NCBI RefSeq assembly: GCF_001957125.1
Contig: NZ_MPHJ01000008.1
Span: 75,606 to 139,605 of the forward strand
Source of the DNA: Shewanella sp. UCD-KL12
GTDB lineage: Bacteria > Pseudomonadota > Gammaproteobacteria > Enterobacterales > Shewanellaceae
DNA length: 64,000 bases
Direction: 5' to 3'
Shown here: positions 27,938-36,993 of the stretch, one piece after another
How positions within the stretch are numbered: the first letter of the stretch is position 1
Layout of the letters: each line of letters begins with the position of its first letter
Made by a program: the position numbers and the translations under genes
Notes under the pieces: generated by a model
Told to the model about the DNA's origin: nothing
The model's input: the letters and a program-made list of their open reading frames with translations, nothing else
The model's database searches: none

Positions 27938-29920
27938 CTATTTGTGTTTCGTTAGCTTATGCCTGTCACCACTGACTCTTAACGCTGGAATGTAACTAGG
28001 CGCTTCGTTAGCATCTTCAAGACTAACTTTCATTTGCTTAGTCGTTTGCTTAGTAGCTTGCTGAGATGTGAGCGTTAAGTTATCAGCCCATGAAAGCCCT
28101 TGAACCATAGCAATAGGTTCAGGCAGCGTTGCTAACAGCGCTGAACCATTTAGCTCAGGTAAGATCTCATCGATAACAAATGCTGCTCTTTGAGGAATTA
28201 GTGAGCCCTCCGTTCTTTCTCCAATTCTTCCTCGCTGCCCCCAATCAACAATGATACTGCTCGCGGTTGCATTATCTGGGTTATCAGTTACCCCTACATC
28301 TCGGCTGATCCCATATCTGTGACTCATCATCGCTTCCTCAAACAGCATAGCCGTATCTTCACGGCTGGTTGAGTAAGCGTAGTAATCGGTAGCATGGTCG
28401 TTTGAGAAAAAGTGAGTAATATCAATAGGTAAATACCCTTTTTGGCTTTCTGATGCGCTTTGGCCTCTAAAGCTAACATTGGCTAAACTGTACATCTCGT
28501 CACTTTGTAATGGGAATAGTGAAATAATTTGATCTGAAATTAATAAGCCTGCTTCAGTACGTTGATTGTAATGAGCTAAAAGGGTTTGGTTATCGATAGC
28601 AATACTGCTATGGATAGAGCTTGGAAAGAAGTCATTGGCATGTGCAAGCTCATGATAGAGTAGGGATGCTAAATCTGGTCCCATATCATCAAAACTGCGG
28701 TCTTGTCGTACTTCTCGTGGACTGGTGTAAGAGACATAAGCGTCATCTTTCACGTAGCGCCATGGCATAATAAAGCCAAGCTCATTACCAAAAGAACTTC
28801 TAAAATCTGCTGCTTCATTTATGACATCACGTTCAGCAGCCAGTAGCCATAGATCACTCGGGTCCAGATAAATCGCGCCTGTCACAACCCAATAGAAAGA
28901 CGGGCGAATATCGTAACTGATCACAACAGCTGTGACCGATTGTAGTAGTTTGGCAAAATCACTATTGGGATCCATCTCTTCCAAAAATGATTCAAAGTTT
29001 TCACCCATCCATTGATGCGAGACAATAAGTCTATCCATAATCTTATCTTTGTCGACTTGGGAGAGTGTTTGTCCTAATAACGGAAGCTCTTGAATTTCAC
29101 ACGGGGCGGCGAGTTGGTTAGAGTATACGCACTTGGATAATGCTGCTTTATACGGAGAGTTTTCCCGGTAAGAAAATGTACGTGCAACGGGCTCATCAAA
29201 ATAAGGGGAGGTTATTGCCTGTTCGCTAGTAATTAAGGCTATGACTTCATCTGTAATGCTCTCACCTTCAAAGGTACCGCTTGCACGTAAAACAACTAAG
29301 GTATCGGTATCTACATCCGGGGCGGTGAATTGTGGTCTTTCAGGATTAGTGGTATCGATATTGAGCTCAGGGCCTGAAGCGATACACCAATTAAGATCGG
29401 CAGGGACTTGATTGGCATTGTTACCCACTCTATCAGTTCTAAAGCTGACTTTGTTACCTTCAACGACTTGATGATCACTTCTTACATTTAACTGAGTTTG
29501 TGAATTGTTGGAAACGGATAGGGTGATAGATTCATTCAGTAATAATCCATTGCCAGACACCCTGACAGAAAAACTATACTCTCCAGAAACACTTGGTTGA
29601 AAAGCTAAAACTGGGCTTTTAATCGATTTTAGCGTCAGCGCTGGGCCAGAAGTCTGCTCCCAGCTGAATTGTAAGCCTTGGCTATTGCCGTCGTTGATAC
29701 TTGCAATTACTGCCGCAGCCTGCTCTGTTTGGTAGCTTTGCTCAGTAACAAACTCAATGGCTGAGCTAGTTTCAATGATATTGAGACTCGTTTGTTGATC
29801 ACACCGGTTAAGGGCTGGTGGAGGCGGGTCAATAGGAGAGATTAATTCGCCATCCGAACTGCCACCACAGGCCGTTAAGACGAGCATACTCGCTAGGGTA
29901 AGCGGGGTAAGTTTCCTCAT
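27938..29920 (-). CDS. predicted zinc-metallopeptidase-like lipoprotein
   Basis: 660 aa. Signal and lipobox LVLTAC with Cys18 as the lipid anchor, followed by GGSSDGE (no Asp at +2, so outer-membrane sorting is likely). Residues about 40–230 look like two Ig/PKD-type modules rich in beta strands (LQFSWEQTSGP, EYSFSVRVSG). The C-terminal half carries LLYHELAHANDFF, i.e. HExxH with His423, Glu424 and His427, suggesting a gluzincin-type zinc site; the third ligand could not be fixed. It interrupts the otherwise conserved hda/DUF2069–arsC–bepA neighbourhood. I do not recognise a named family. Confidence 0.65.
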   Translation of the reverse strand: MRKLTPLTLASMLVLTACGGSSDGELISPIDPPPPALNRCDQQTSLNIIETSSAIEFVTEQSYQTEQAAAVIASINDGNSQGLQFSWEQTSGPALTLKSIKSPVLAFQPSVSGEYSFSVRVSGNGLLLNESITLSVSNNSQTQLNVRSDHQVVEGNKVSFRTDRVGNNANQVPADLNWCIASGPELNIDTTNPERPQFTAPDVDTDTLVVLRASGTFEGESITDEVIALITSEQAITSPYFDEPVARTFSYRENSPYKAALSKCVYSNQLAAPCEIQELPLLGQTLSQVDKDKIMDRLIVSHQWMGENFESFLEEMDPNSDFAKLLQSVTAVVISYDIRPSFYWVVTGAIYLDPSDLWLLAAERDVINEAADFRSSFGNELGFIMPWRYVKDDAYVSYTSPREVRQDRSFDDMGPDLASLLYHELAHANDFFPSSIHSSIAIDNQTLLAHYNQRTEAGLLISDQIISLFPLQSDEMYSLANVSFRGQSASESQKGYLPIDITHFFSNDHATDYYAYSTSREDTAMLFEEAMMSHRYGISRDVGVTDNPDNATASSIIVDWGQRGRIGERTEGSLIPQRAAFVIDEILPELNGSALLATLPEPIAMVQGLSWADNLTLTSQQATKQTTKQMKVSLEDANEAPSYIPALRVSGDRHKLTKHK

Positions 29921-30047
29921 TTAAGCGGACTCCCAATATTTATTAAGTAATTATTCTTTTAACAAAATATAACATGAGAGCTAACATTCAAACACTGGTT
30001 TTACTTAAGAAATATTGTGACATAAGGTATCGCTAACGACTTACAAT

Positions 30048-30075
30048 AAAAAAGCGCCCTAAGGCGCTTTTTTTT
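30048..30075 (-). terminator. terminator of the arsC-like/DUF2069 unit
   Basis: AAGCGCC/GGCGCTT around CTAA with A6 to the left and T8 to the right. It lies 15 bp past the DUF2069 stop on the minus strand. Confidence 0.9.
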
Positions 30076-30090
30076 ATGAGTCAATAGAGG

Positions 30091-30462
30091 CTATTTTTTT
30101 CTCTTTTTTAAACCTAAACCTAGCTCTTTACCTCTAATACGGGCGTAAAATGGAAACCCGATGAGCAGTGCGCCGAGCAGAAGTACTTCAACTAATGCAA
30201 ATATAAAGTGACTCTCAGTGACGTAAAGTAACGTAAGTCCGTGAAGCATATAGACACAGATGATGAAACTTGCCCATGCATAAGTGTAAGGTTTACCTTC
30301 AATAATGCCTTTTAAAGGAAATAGAAGTGGCAGTATCCACAGTGTTGTAAATGCCAGAGAGTATTCGCCTGTGATCCCTTTGTTGATAAACCAGGCACTA
30401 AGCAGCAGGACTAACGCGATATAACCTGCACGGCACCATTGAAACAAGCTCGATGAAGTCAT
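30091..30462 (-). CDS. DUF2069 family membrane protein
   Basis: 123 aa with about four hydrophobic helices (YIALVLLLSAW, LWILPLLFPL, FIICVYMLHGL, ALVEVLLLGALLIGF) and a very basic C-terminus (RIRGKELGLGLKKRKK), so an inner-membrane protein with the tail inside. Function is unknown. The start lies 9 bp after the stop of the arsC-like gene; the two are probably co-transcribed. Confidence 0.85.
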   Translation of the reverse strand: MTSSSLFQWCRAGYIALVLLLSAWFINKGITGEYSLAFTTLWILPLLFPLKGIIEGKPYTYAWASFIICVYMLHGLTLLYVTESHFIFALVEVLLLGALLIGFPFYARIRGKELGLGLKKRKK

Positions 30463-30471
30463 TGATAGGCC

Positions 30472-30822
30472 TTATAGAATCGCAAGGACATTTTCAGGTG
30501 GACGTCCAATGGCGGCTTTGTCATTTGCTAGTACAATTGGGCGCTCAAGTAACTTTGGCGTTTTTACTATCGCTTCAATCAATTGTGCTTCACTTAAGCT
30601 TGGATCTGCTAGGTTTTGCTCTTTATATTCAGTTTCTTTGGTTCTCATTATCTCTCTGGCCGTAAGGCCGAGTTTAACCAACAAACCTTCAATTTCCCCA
30701 CTTTTTAACGGTGATTTCAGGTATTCAACTACTTGGATTTCACAATTATGTTCTTCTAACAAACTAAGCGTTTGACGGCTTTTAGAACAGCGAGGGTTAT
30801 GAATAATACTGACGTGGGTCAT
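30472..30822 (-). CDS. ArsC/Spx-family reductase-like protein (YfgD type)
   Basis: 116-aa thioredoxin-fold protein. Active-site region IIHNPRCSKSRQTL has the single Cys of glutaredoxin-linked arsenate reductases, followed by conserved Arg/Lys (MRTKETEYKE) and RPIVL. The family includes true arsenate reductases (ArsC) and E. coli YfgD, which shares this location next to bepA and hda; no ars genes are nearby, so arsenate detoxification is not assumed. Eleven upstream codons were dropped because AGGA lies nine bases before ATG 30822 and the family starts there. Confidence 0.9.
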   Translation of the reverse strand: MTHVSIIHNPRCSKSRQTLSLLEEHNCEIQVVEYLKSPLKSGEIEGLLVKLGLTAREIMRTKETEYKEQNLADPSLSEAQLIEAIVKTPKLLERPIVLANDKAAIGRPPENVLAIL

Positions 30823-30913
30823 AGACTTAAGTCCTAATATGAATATTTCACACATGATACTTTAAAAGGTGAGCAAAGTCACAGTGTGCAGAGGTTGATT
30901 GAAGCCGAAATGC

Positions 30914-30942
30914 AAAAGAGGCCTTTCATTTAGGCCTCTTTT
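30914..30942 (-). terminator. terminator of bepA
   Basis: AAAAGAGGCCT/AGGCCTCTTTT with a TTCATTT loop, 11 bp past the bepA stop on the minus strand. Confidence 0.85.
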
Positions 30943-30952
30943 AGTTATCTTG

Positions 30953-32413
30953 CTACTGAAGTGCTTCTATGGATGACTTGGCTTGCTTAAACTGCCTGAT
31001 CCTTGCTTCAATGCGAGCCAGTTGCAGTGGGTTTTCTTCAGACAACTTATAGGCAAAGTTCAGCTGGTCAATGGCCCCTTTGTAATCGGCTGAAAGTGCC
31101 ATCGATTCTGCTTTAACAAAATGCTCCATGGCTTTATTACCTGTCTTTTTATATGCGTCACTGAGTAAAAAGAAGGGAAGTTGATTCTGTTTATCTAAAA
31201 AGATTAACTCCTCCAATAATGGGATCGCCATTAATGGTTTACCTGACTCGATATAAACGTGAGCTAAGTTAGTATTGATAACTTGTGATGAAGGTTTTAG
31301 GGCACGCTGCTCTTCAAGCATCTTAATCGCAGTATCAGTATCTTTTCTTTGAACTAAAAGATCTGTTTTAGTATCGATATAAAAGAGGTTATTCCCATCT
31401 TTTGCTATCAAGTTATCAATGATCGCTTCTGCTTCATCAAATCGCTTAGCGCGGAACAGTGATAATGCTTTGCCATAAAGTGCTGCACTCTTAAATGTAT
31501 AGGTTTTCTTTTGTAATTGCTGCTCAAAAAGACCTAATGCAGCCTCTTCACTATAGCTTGAAAACCTCACTTGGATACGGGCTTTAGCTAGCTGAAAGTC
31601 GATGTTATCAGGTACGTATCTGTGCGGGTACTGCGCTGCACGGTTTCTAGCATCAGTGATTCGAGACTCAGGAAGTGGGTGAGTCAACAACATCTGAGGC
31701 GGCTTAGAAGTAAAACGGTAACGTGATGCCAGTTTTGCAAAGAAATCTGCGGCGCCGTTAGGATCAAAGCCGGCATCGACCAATATCTGCATACCGATAC
31801 GATCAGCTTCTTTCTCGTGCAGTCTGGTAAAGTTTATCTTAGATTGGGTCGCCAGCGCTTGGGTTGTTGCAAGGGCCGCCATACCGGCCTGAGGAGAAGC
31901 TATGGTAAGCAAAATCGCACCTAGCATACCGGCAATTGTGGCAGTAGAACTCTTATCTTGTGCTTCTAATGAGCGTGCTAAGTGACGTTGGGTAACGTGG
32001 GTGATTTCGTGACCGAGTACTGAGGCTATTTGGCTTTCATTATCAGCGTTAAGGAAAAGACCTGTGTGCACACCAACGTGACCACCGAAAAATGCAAACG
32101 CATTAATCTCATCATTTCTTAGTAGAAAAAAATAGAAAGGTGTTTTAACGCCAGTTGCGTGGGCAACTAACTTATTACCTAGCTCTGTCAGGTATTGGTT
32201 CAGCACGGGGTCATTGAGCATGGGCGCAGATGAGCGTATCACTCTCATATAAGCGTCGCCGTAGGTCGTTTCCTTTTCGAGGCTGAAGGTATTGACTGCG
32301 GCAGTACCAAGATCGGGTAGATCATTGTTAGCAAACGCCAAGGGAGCTGCTGCAGATAAAACAAATGAAAGCGCACCCGCTAACAGAGACTTTTTAGACG
32401 TATGTTTAATCAA
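30953..32413 (-). CDS. bepA: beta-barrel assembly-enhancing protease BepA
   Basis: Periplasmic M48 metalloprotease that promotes LptD maturation and degrades misassembled outer-membrane proteins. After a signal peptide ending near APLAFA, the protease domain has HEITH (His135, Glu136, His139; E. coli 136/137/140) and EKEADRIG with the third ligand; NDEINAFAFFGG is also conserved. The C-terminal half is TPR-like. An open frame extends 35 codons upstream, but a TTG at 32413 with AAGGA five bases before it gives 486 aa, against 487 in E. coli, so that start was used. Divergent from the TusA-like and perM genes. Confidence 0.93.
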   Translation of the reverse strand: MIKHTSKKSLLAGALSFVLSAAAPLAFANNDLPDLGTAAVNTFSLEKETTYGDAYMRVIRSSAPMLNDPVLNQYLTELGNKLVAHATGVKTPFYFFLLRNDEINAFAFFGGHVGVHTGLFLNADNESQIASVLGHEITHVTQRHLARSLEAQDKSSTATIAGMLGAILLTIASPQAGMAALATTQALATQSKINFTRLHEKEADRIGMQILVDAGFDPNGAADFFAKLASRYRFTSKPPQMLLTHPLPESRITDARNRAAQYPHRYVPDNIDFQLAKARIQVRFSSYSEEAALGLFEQQLQKKTYTFKSAALYGKALSLFRAKRFDEAEAIIDNLIAKDGNNLFYIDTKTDLLVQRKDTDTAIKMLEEQRALKPSSQVINTNLAHVYIESGKPLMAIPLLEELIFLDKQNQLPFFLLSDAYKKTGNKAMEHFVKAESMALSADYKGAIDQLNFAYKLSEENPLQLARIEARIRQFKQAKSSIEALQ

Positions 32414-32695
32414 ACCTATCCTTAATATGAGTGTGTGGCCTTCGTTGGACCATCTCATTGATTTCAATTGAAACTTATTGCAACAACTACTTGGCTTTGT
32501 TAGAAAAACTGGTGTCATTGCGTTTAAATTGAGATTAATAGTACCTGCTGTTTGGCGTATATTCTATATTTGTTTATATCCAGTCTACATATATCTATCT
32601 GACTTTATGTGCTGATAAAGCAATCACAGCGAAGCCCTTGTGGTTTGTCCTACAAGTTAGGATAATAGGCTCAGTATATTTCTAGCAAGATTATT

Positions 32696-32911
32696 ATGGT
32701 TTTTATCGATTTAACCACACTTCGTTGTCCACTAGCATTAGTAAAAGTAAAGCTCGCATTAAAGCAACTTAGAGGTAATGATGTACTCTGCGTTGCGTTA
32801 TCAGACACTGGCTCTAGGCAAGATGTTCCCCGATATTTGAAAAAAACTGGCTATCAGTTTTCTGAAATCAGAAATGACAAAGAGATGTTGAAGTTAGAAA
32901 TTACTAAATAG
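32696..32911 (+). CDS. TusA-family sulfurtransferase-like protein
   Basis: 71 aa. The N-terminal LTTLRCPLALVKVKLALKQL contains the Cys-Pro motif of the TusA/YeeD/SirA fold, in which the Cys carries persulfide sulphur. It is shorter than TusA (81 aa) and next to no mnm or moa genes, so its sulphur acceptor is unknown. It is the first gene of a plus-strand unit with perM and is divergent from bepA. No strong ribosome site is seen before ATG 32696. Confidence 0.85.
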   Translation: MVFIDLTTLRCPLALVKVKLALKQLRGNDVLCVALSDTGSRQDVPRYLKKTGYQFSEIRNDKEMLKLEITK

Positions 32912-32970
32912 AGGGATTATAACCTTCTAATCATAATGAAATATCATCAGTTTAATTGTAGGGATGGTGA

Positions 32971-34071
32971 ATGTTAACTTTATTAGCAAATTGGTATAAA
33001 GAGCGGTTTAGCGATCCACAAGCAGTAACTTTAGTGCTTATTCTTATGGGGATAGCGTTAGCTATCTATTTTGCTGGCGGTCTATTAGCGCCTGTACTTG
33101 TTGCACTCGTTTTGGCTTTTTTACTCGAGTGGCCAGTGGCCCAAATGTTGAAACTGGGCATCAATCGCACCACTGCAGCCTCGTTGGTACTCGTCATATT
33201 TATCGGTGTGATGCTGCTTATTACATTTGGTTTAGTCCCCAGCATTTGGAAGCAGGGCGTGGCTTTAATTACAGATCTACCCACCATGATAGATAAAGGT
33301 TTGGTAACTGCCCAAGGTTATATCAATCAATATCCGCAATTTGTTAACCCCGACCAGCTTGATAGTATGGTGAGTGAGCTAAAGAAGATGCTCGATACTC
33401 AACATTTGCTCGATATTGGCAAGCAGCTACTGGGTTATTCTGCATCCTTATTGGTCTTAATGGTTTATGCGATTCTGGTTCCTTTATTGGTTTTTTTCTT
33501 TTTGAAAGATAAAGATGAATTATTGAAAGGAAGTAAACGATTTATACCTACTAACCGCGATCTGGCTCGTAAAGTATGGAATGAGATGAATCAGCAAATC
33601 TTTAACTATATCAGAGGTAAGGTCATTGAGATTTTTATCATAGGTGTGGTGAGTTATATCTTTTTTGCTGTTATGGATTTACGTTATGCTGCTTTATTAG
33701 GGGTGTTAACAGGGCTTTCCGTGCTCATTCCCTATGTAGGAGCCACACTGGTGACACTCCCGATTGCCTTAGTGGCTTTCTTTCAATGGGGGATTAGTCC
33801 AGAGTTTGGTTATCTGATGTTAGGTTACGGTATTATTCAAGCATTGGATGGTAACCTCTTAGTGCCTATTTTGTTCTCAGATGCCGTAGACCTTCACCCC
33901 GTATTTATTATCGCTGCAGTGCTTATTTTCGGTGGATTGTGGGGAGTATGGGGGGTGTTTTTTGCGATACCGCTAGCTTCTTTAGTTAAAGCTGTGCTCA
34001 ATGCTTGGCCGACTCCGGCATCGAAAGTGGATCAAGGTAGTAGGGCTGAAAGTGCAGGCACGAGTAGCTAA
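32971..34071 (+). CDS. perM: AI-2E family transporter PerM
   Basis: 366-aa polytopic inner-membrane protein of the PerM/AI-2 exporter family. About eight hydrophobic segments; the conserved C-terminal region LVPILFSDAVDLHPVFIIAA is present, with FGGLWGVWGVFFAIPLAS after it. Its transport substrate is not known; E. coli perM lies next to bepA, as here. It follows the TusA-like gene by 59 bp; GGGATGGTGA precedes the ATG. A strong terminator follows. Confidence 0.9.
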   Translation: MLTLLANWYKERFSDPQAVTLVLILMGIALAIYFAGGLLAPVLVALVLAFLLEWPVAQMLKLGINRTTAASLVLVIFIGVMLLITFGLVPSIWKQGVALITDLPTMIDKGLVTAQGYINQYPQFVNPDQLDSMVSELKKMLDTQHLLDIGKQLLGYSASLLVLMVYAILVPLLVFFFLKDKDELLKGSKRFIPTNRDLARKVWNEMNQQIFNYIRGKVIEIFIIGVVSYIFFAVMDLRYAALLGVLTGLSVLIPYVGATLVTLPIALVAFFQWGISPEFGYLMLGYGIIQALDGNLLVPILFSDAVDLHPVFIIAAVLIFGGLWGVWGVFFAIPLASLVKAVLNAWPTPASKVDQGSRAESAGTSS

Positions 34072-34085
34072 CATTCTTGACCAAT

Positions 34086-34112
34086 AAAAAAGGGCCTTTT
34101 GGCCCTTTTTTT
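34086..34112. terminator. bidirectional terminator between perM and argP
   Basis: AAAGGGCC/GGCCCTTT around TTTT, T-rich on both sides. It serves perM (+) and argP (-). Confidence 0.93.
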
Positions 34113-34122
34113 GTGCTTTAAA

Positions 34123-35016
34123 CTATTCGTGACACAGGGACTGTTTCGCAGTTACGGCTAATGAGCGATAAACTATGGTGGTCTGTTTTGCTTTGATATT
34201 CCAATGTTGCCAATACAGTGAAACACGTTTACGTGTACCTGGCTTTATCTCCATTACTAGCCCCTTCTCTAACAGAGGCTCTGCTTGCAGGTGAGCGACT
34301 AATCCATAACCAAGCCCATGTAAAATAGCATCAAGAAAGCTCTCTGATGATGGGATTTTATGCTCACGCCAGCTACCGACTTTCATATTAAAATATTTGC
34401 TGAGATACTTTTCATGTAGCTTATCTTTTGTGGAAAACACCACGGCAGGTGCTAACTCCAAAGAGGTTTGTGACACGTTGATGGGAAAGTGTCGCTCAAT
34501 GAAGTCAGGTGTGGCAACACACAGGTACTCCATATCGCCTAAATATTCACTGCTACAGCCGGCAAGCGGATGTTTAGTCGTGGTCACACAGCCAACGGCT
34601 TCACCCGTTTTAAGCAAGTTATGGGTATAAGATTCATCATCGACAATAAGCTCTAATAACCATTGATGGCGCTTAAATACCTCCGATAAGGCAGGTAAAA
34701 ACCAAGTGGCTAAACTATCGGCATTGACTGCAATTTTGACAATGGTTGGTTGCTTAGGATCGTCAACATCCATCTCTACTCTTAACTCACTTTCTAGTAG
34801 TTGAACTTGAGAGTAATGCCGGAGTAAGCGCTTTCCTGTTGGTGTTGCCTCAACGGGAGAGGCACGAATAACCAACGACTGTCCTACGCGTTCTTCAAGC
34901 TGCTTGATACGCTGTGATACCGCGGGTTGACTGATACAGAGTATTTTCGCAGCACGCTCAAAACCGCCCTCAGAAATCACAGTCGCTAAAGCGTGTAAGT
35001 TGGCATAATCAAGCAT
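34123..35016 (-). CDS. argP: LysR-family regulator ArgP (IciA)
   Basis: 297 aa, the same length as E. coli ArgP. N-terminal winged helix-turn-helix with GFERAAKILCISQPAVSQRIKQLEE, and LysR effector domain with conserved AVNADSLATWFLPAL and SSESFLDAILHG. In E. coli ArgP with arginine activates argO and with lysine represses it. Five codons further upstream (from GTG 35031) are open, but MLDYANLHAL at 35016 aligns with the family. It is transcribed away from argO; the 131-bp gap (35017–35147) should hold the shared operator. Confidence 0.92.
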   Translation of the reverse strand: MLDYANLHALATVISEGGFERAAKILCISQPAVSQRIKQLEERVGQSLVIRASPVEATPTGKRLLRHYSQVQLLESELRVEMDVDDPKQPTIVKIAVNADSLATWFLPALSEVFKRHQWLLELIVDDESYTHNLLKTGEAVGCVTTTKHPLAGCSSEYLGDMEYLCVATPDFIERHFPINVSQTSLELAPAVVFSTKDKLHEKYLSKYFNMKVGSWREHKIPSSESFLDAILHGLGYGLVAHLQAEPLLEKGLVMEIKPGTRKRVSLYWQHWNIKAKQTTIVYRSLAVTAKQSLCHE

Positions 35017-35147
35017 AAAGTTAAGCACCAAAATTGAGTTGTTAGAGTATAAATTTTACTTATACAGCATAAAAAAGATTAGTTATATTTATTTTTGGGG
35101 CGGCTGTAAACTTAGCGACAATTCAAAATTATTGTTTAGGTATCGAG

Positions 35148-35759
35148 ATGCAGGCGTTTATTCAAGGTGTGGGAATTGGTGGAAGCCTTATTATGGCGGT
35201 AGGCGCACAGAATGCTTTCGTGTTAAAGCAGGGGTTAAAACGTTCACACTCTTTACCGATCGCTGCATTGTGTTCAATCATAGATGCATTAATGATCACG
35301 GCGGGTGTCGCAGGACTTGGTCATTTAATACTCGCATTTCCGTTAATAAAAGACATTGCGAGTATTGGCGGGGCGATCTTTTTACTGGTCTATGGTGCAA
35401 AAGCGCTTAAATCATCTTTTGTGTCACAGAGTTTAGCGCAAGATGGCACTAAAGCGACTGGTTCGTTAAAAGCCGCGGTGTTAACCACGCTTGGTATTAG
35501 TTTTCTCAATCCGCACTTATATTTAGATACCGTTGTGCTCCTGGGGAGTATTAGCGCGCAATTTGAAGGAGCCGATCGCCCGCTGTTTGGTGCCGGTGCT
35601 GTACTTGCTTCTTTTGTATGGTTTTTTAGCTTGAGTTTTGGTGCTAGATACCTAAGCCCTTTGTTTCAGAAACCAAAAGCTTGGTGCTACCTTGACAGGT
35701 TTATTTGCCTCACTATGTGGACAATTGCGACCGTTTTAATCTGGCCTTATATCGTTTAA
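35148..35759 (+). CDS. argO: arginine exporter ArgO (LysE family)
   Basis: 203-aa inner-membrane exporter of basic amino acids, relieving excess arginine or canavanine. LysE family marks: GAQNAFVLKQGL near residue 23 and NPHLYLDTVVLLGS near 124. About six hydrophobic segments. It is paired head-to-head with argP, the arrangement known from E. coli, which supports the arginine assignment over other LysE substrates. Ends at a hairpin. Confidence 0.93.
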   Translation: MQAFIQGVGIGGSLIMAVGAQNAFVLKQGLKRSHSLPIAALCSIIDALMITAGVAGLGHLILAFPLIKDIASIGGAIFLLVYGAKALKSSFVSQSLAQDGTKATGSLKAAVLTTLGISFLNPHLYLDTVVLLGSISAQFEGADRPLFGAGAVLASFVWFFSLSFGARYLSPLFQKPKAWCYLDRFICLTMWTIATVLIWPYIV

Positions 35760-35802
35760 GCACAATTGATTCGAGATATTTAGCACAGCTAAATAGAAGT
35801 AG

Positions 35803-35824
35803 AAAGCCCGCTTATGCGGGCTTG
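35803..35824 (+). terminator. hairpin after argO
   Basis: AAGCCCGC/GCGGGCTT around TTAT. It is stable but has only a short T-run (TTGATG), so termination may be weak. Confidence 0.65.
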
Positions 35825-35908
35825 ATGCTTTATAAACATCACTCATTTTTTGTATGATGAGGACTGCATATTTCGAGCCCTGTTTAGACTTAAAAGAGAC
35901 GTTACCTA

Positions 35909-36244
35909 TCAGTTGTCTGTTTTCACCGGTGTCAAACCTTTATCTCTTGATTCAACCGCATTTTCTAAGTCAAAACCACCAGATTTCCAGTTTTTTGCTT
36001 CCTCTGAATTAAAGGATTGTTTGCTCCATTCTCCGGCACTTTCAAGGTTAAACCCAGCCGTTGACCAGAGATTGGATTGCTCGGGGGTAAAGCCACTGCC
36101 ATGCCATGCTTGGGCCTGTTCAGCATTAAACCCTATCTCTTTCCACGCAGAAATGTCCCTCTCCGACATACCTTTCCAAGTAGCTGCTGCTGAAGCACAT
36201 GCAGACAAAACCATTACTAATAAGAGTGAACATATTTTTTTCAT
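35909..36244 (-). CDS. small lipoprotein with W-GF repeats
   Basis: 111 aa. Signal with lipobox VLSAC and Cys16 as anchor, then about 70 residues of degenerate repeats of the type W-x-x-x-GF-x-x-E-x-A: ISAWKEIGFNAEQAQAW, GFTPEQSNLWSTAGF, GFNLESAGEW, NSEEAKNWKSGGF, DLENAVE. The last 13 residues are charged and not repeated. Such tryptophan-glycine-phenylalanine helices recur in many bacterial proteins but I recognise no named family here. It stands alone between argO and the recD cluster. Function unknown. Confidence 0.8.
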   Translation of the reverse strand: MKKICSLLLVMVLSACASAAATWKGMSERDISAWKEIGFNAEQAQAWHGSGFTPEQSNLWSTAGFNLESAGEWSKQSFNSEEAKNWKSGGFDLENAVESRDKGLTPVKTDN

Positions 36245-36354
36245 ATCTTCTTCCTTACAGATATTCCAGAATAAAAGTGTGAGCGCCAGTATTGAAGATA
36301 GTCGTTGAAAGAAAAGCCATCAACTTATTGCTAAATATTCATCTATTTAACTTT

Positions 36355-36993
36355 CTATCTAGAGGGCTGCAGCAGTAATTGAGCAATGGCGTCATAGCTT
36401 GTTTGCCAATCATGGTAATCCAAGGCTATGGGGATTAGCTCATCATTAAGATGCAAGACTAAAGAGGGAAGTCCATTTATAGGCAGTTGCTGTACTGAGT
36501 TTATTTCATTTAACAATCTTTGGTTAACTTGATGACAGTTCATCTGTTTAACAAAGTGAGCTGAGTCTATTCCGATATTTTTAGCGACATTAGTTAAGGT
36601 TTCAAGATCAGATGGGTTTTCTGCCTTAAGGTAGTACGCTGTTTGAATTCCCTTGAGCATCTGCTGCTCAAGGCCTTCATCTCTAGCAATTAATGCAGCG
36701 CGGCATGCTGGGTATGTTGAACGCCTAGGCTGACACTGTGCCCAGAAATCATGATTAAATTGGGTACCTAGTAGAGCATGGATTTTGTGCCAGGTTTGTT
36801 TTAAAAATAGCTGCATCTCCTCGGGCATTATTTCTGAGGAGTCTGGCGCTAGCCCACCTAAACGATATTCCAGTTTTATCTCTAATCTGGACAACTCTGA
36901 TTTTAGTCTTGTCCAGGTAGGATTATATCCCCAGCACCAGCTGCACATAGGATCGTAAACATAATAGAGCTGGGCCTTGTCTTTTAACGCCAT
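36355..36993 (-). CDS. DsbA/FrnE-family thiol oxidoreductase-like protein
   Basis: 212-aa thioredoxin-fold protein with an inserted helical domain. The active site CSWC lies in VYDPMCSWCWGYNP near residue 17, typical of the FrnE/2-hydroxychromene isomerase branch of the DsbA family rather than the periplasmic DsbA; no signal peptide is present, so it is cytosolic. The start (36993) overlaps recD by 10 bp, and GAGG six bases upstream supports translation coupling with recBCD. A role linked to RecBCD is not known. Confidence 0.85.
   Translation of the reverse strand: MALKDKAQLYYVYDPMCSWCWGYNPTWTRLKSELSRLEIKLEYRLGGLAPDSSEIMPEEMQLFLKQTWHKIHALLGTQFNHDFWAQCQPRRSTYPACRAALIARDEGLEQQMLKGIQTAYYLKAENPSDLETLTNVAKNIGIDSAHFVKQMNCHQVNQRLLNEINSVQQLPINGLPSLVLHLNDELIPIALDYHDWQTSYDAIAQLLLQPSR

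Noticed and set aside
35850..36308. 152-codon plus-strand frame covering the W-GF lipoprotein
   Set aside because: The opposite strand has a signal peptide, lipobox and repeats; this frame has none of these.
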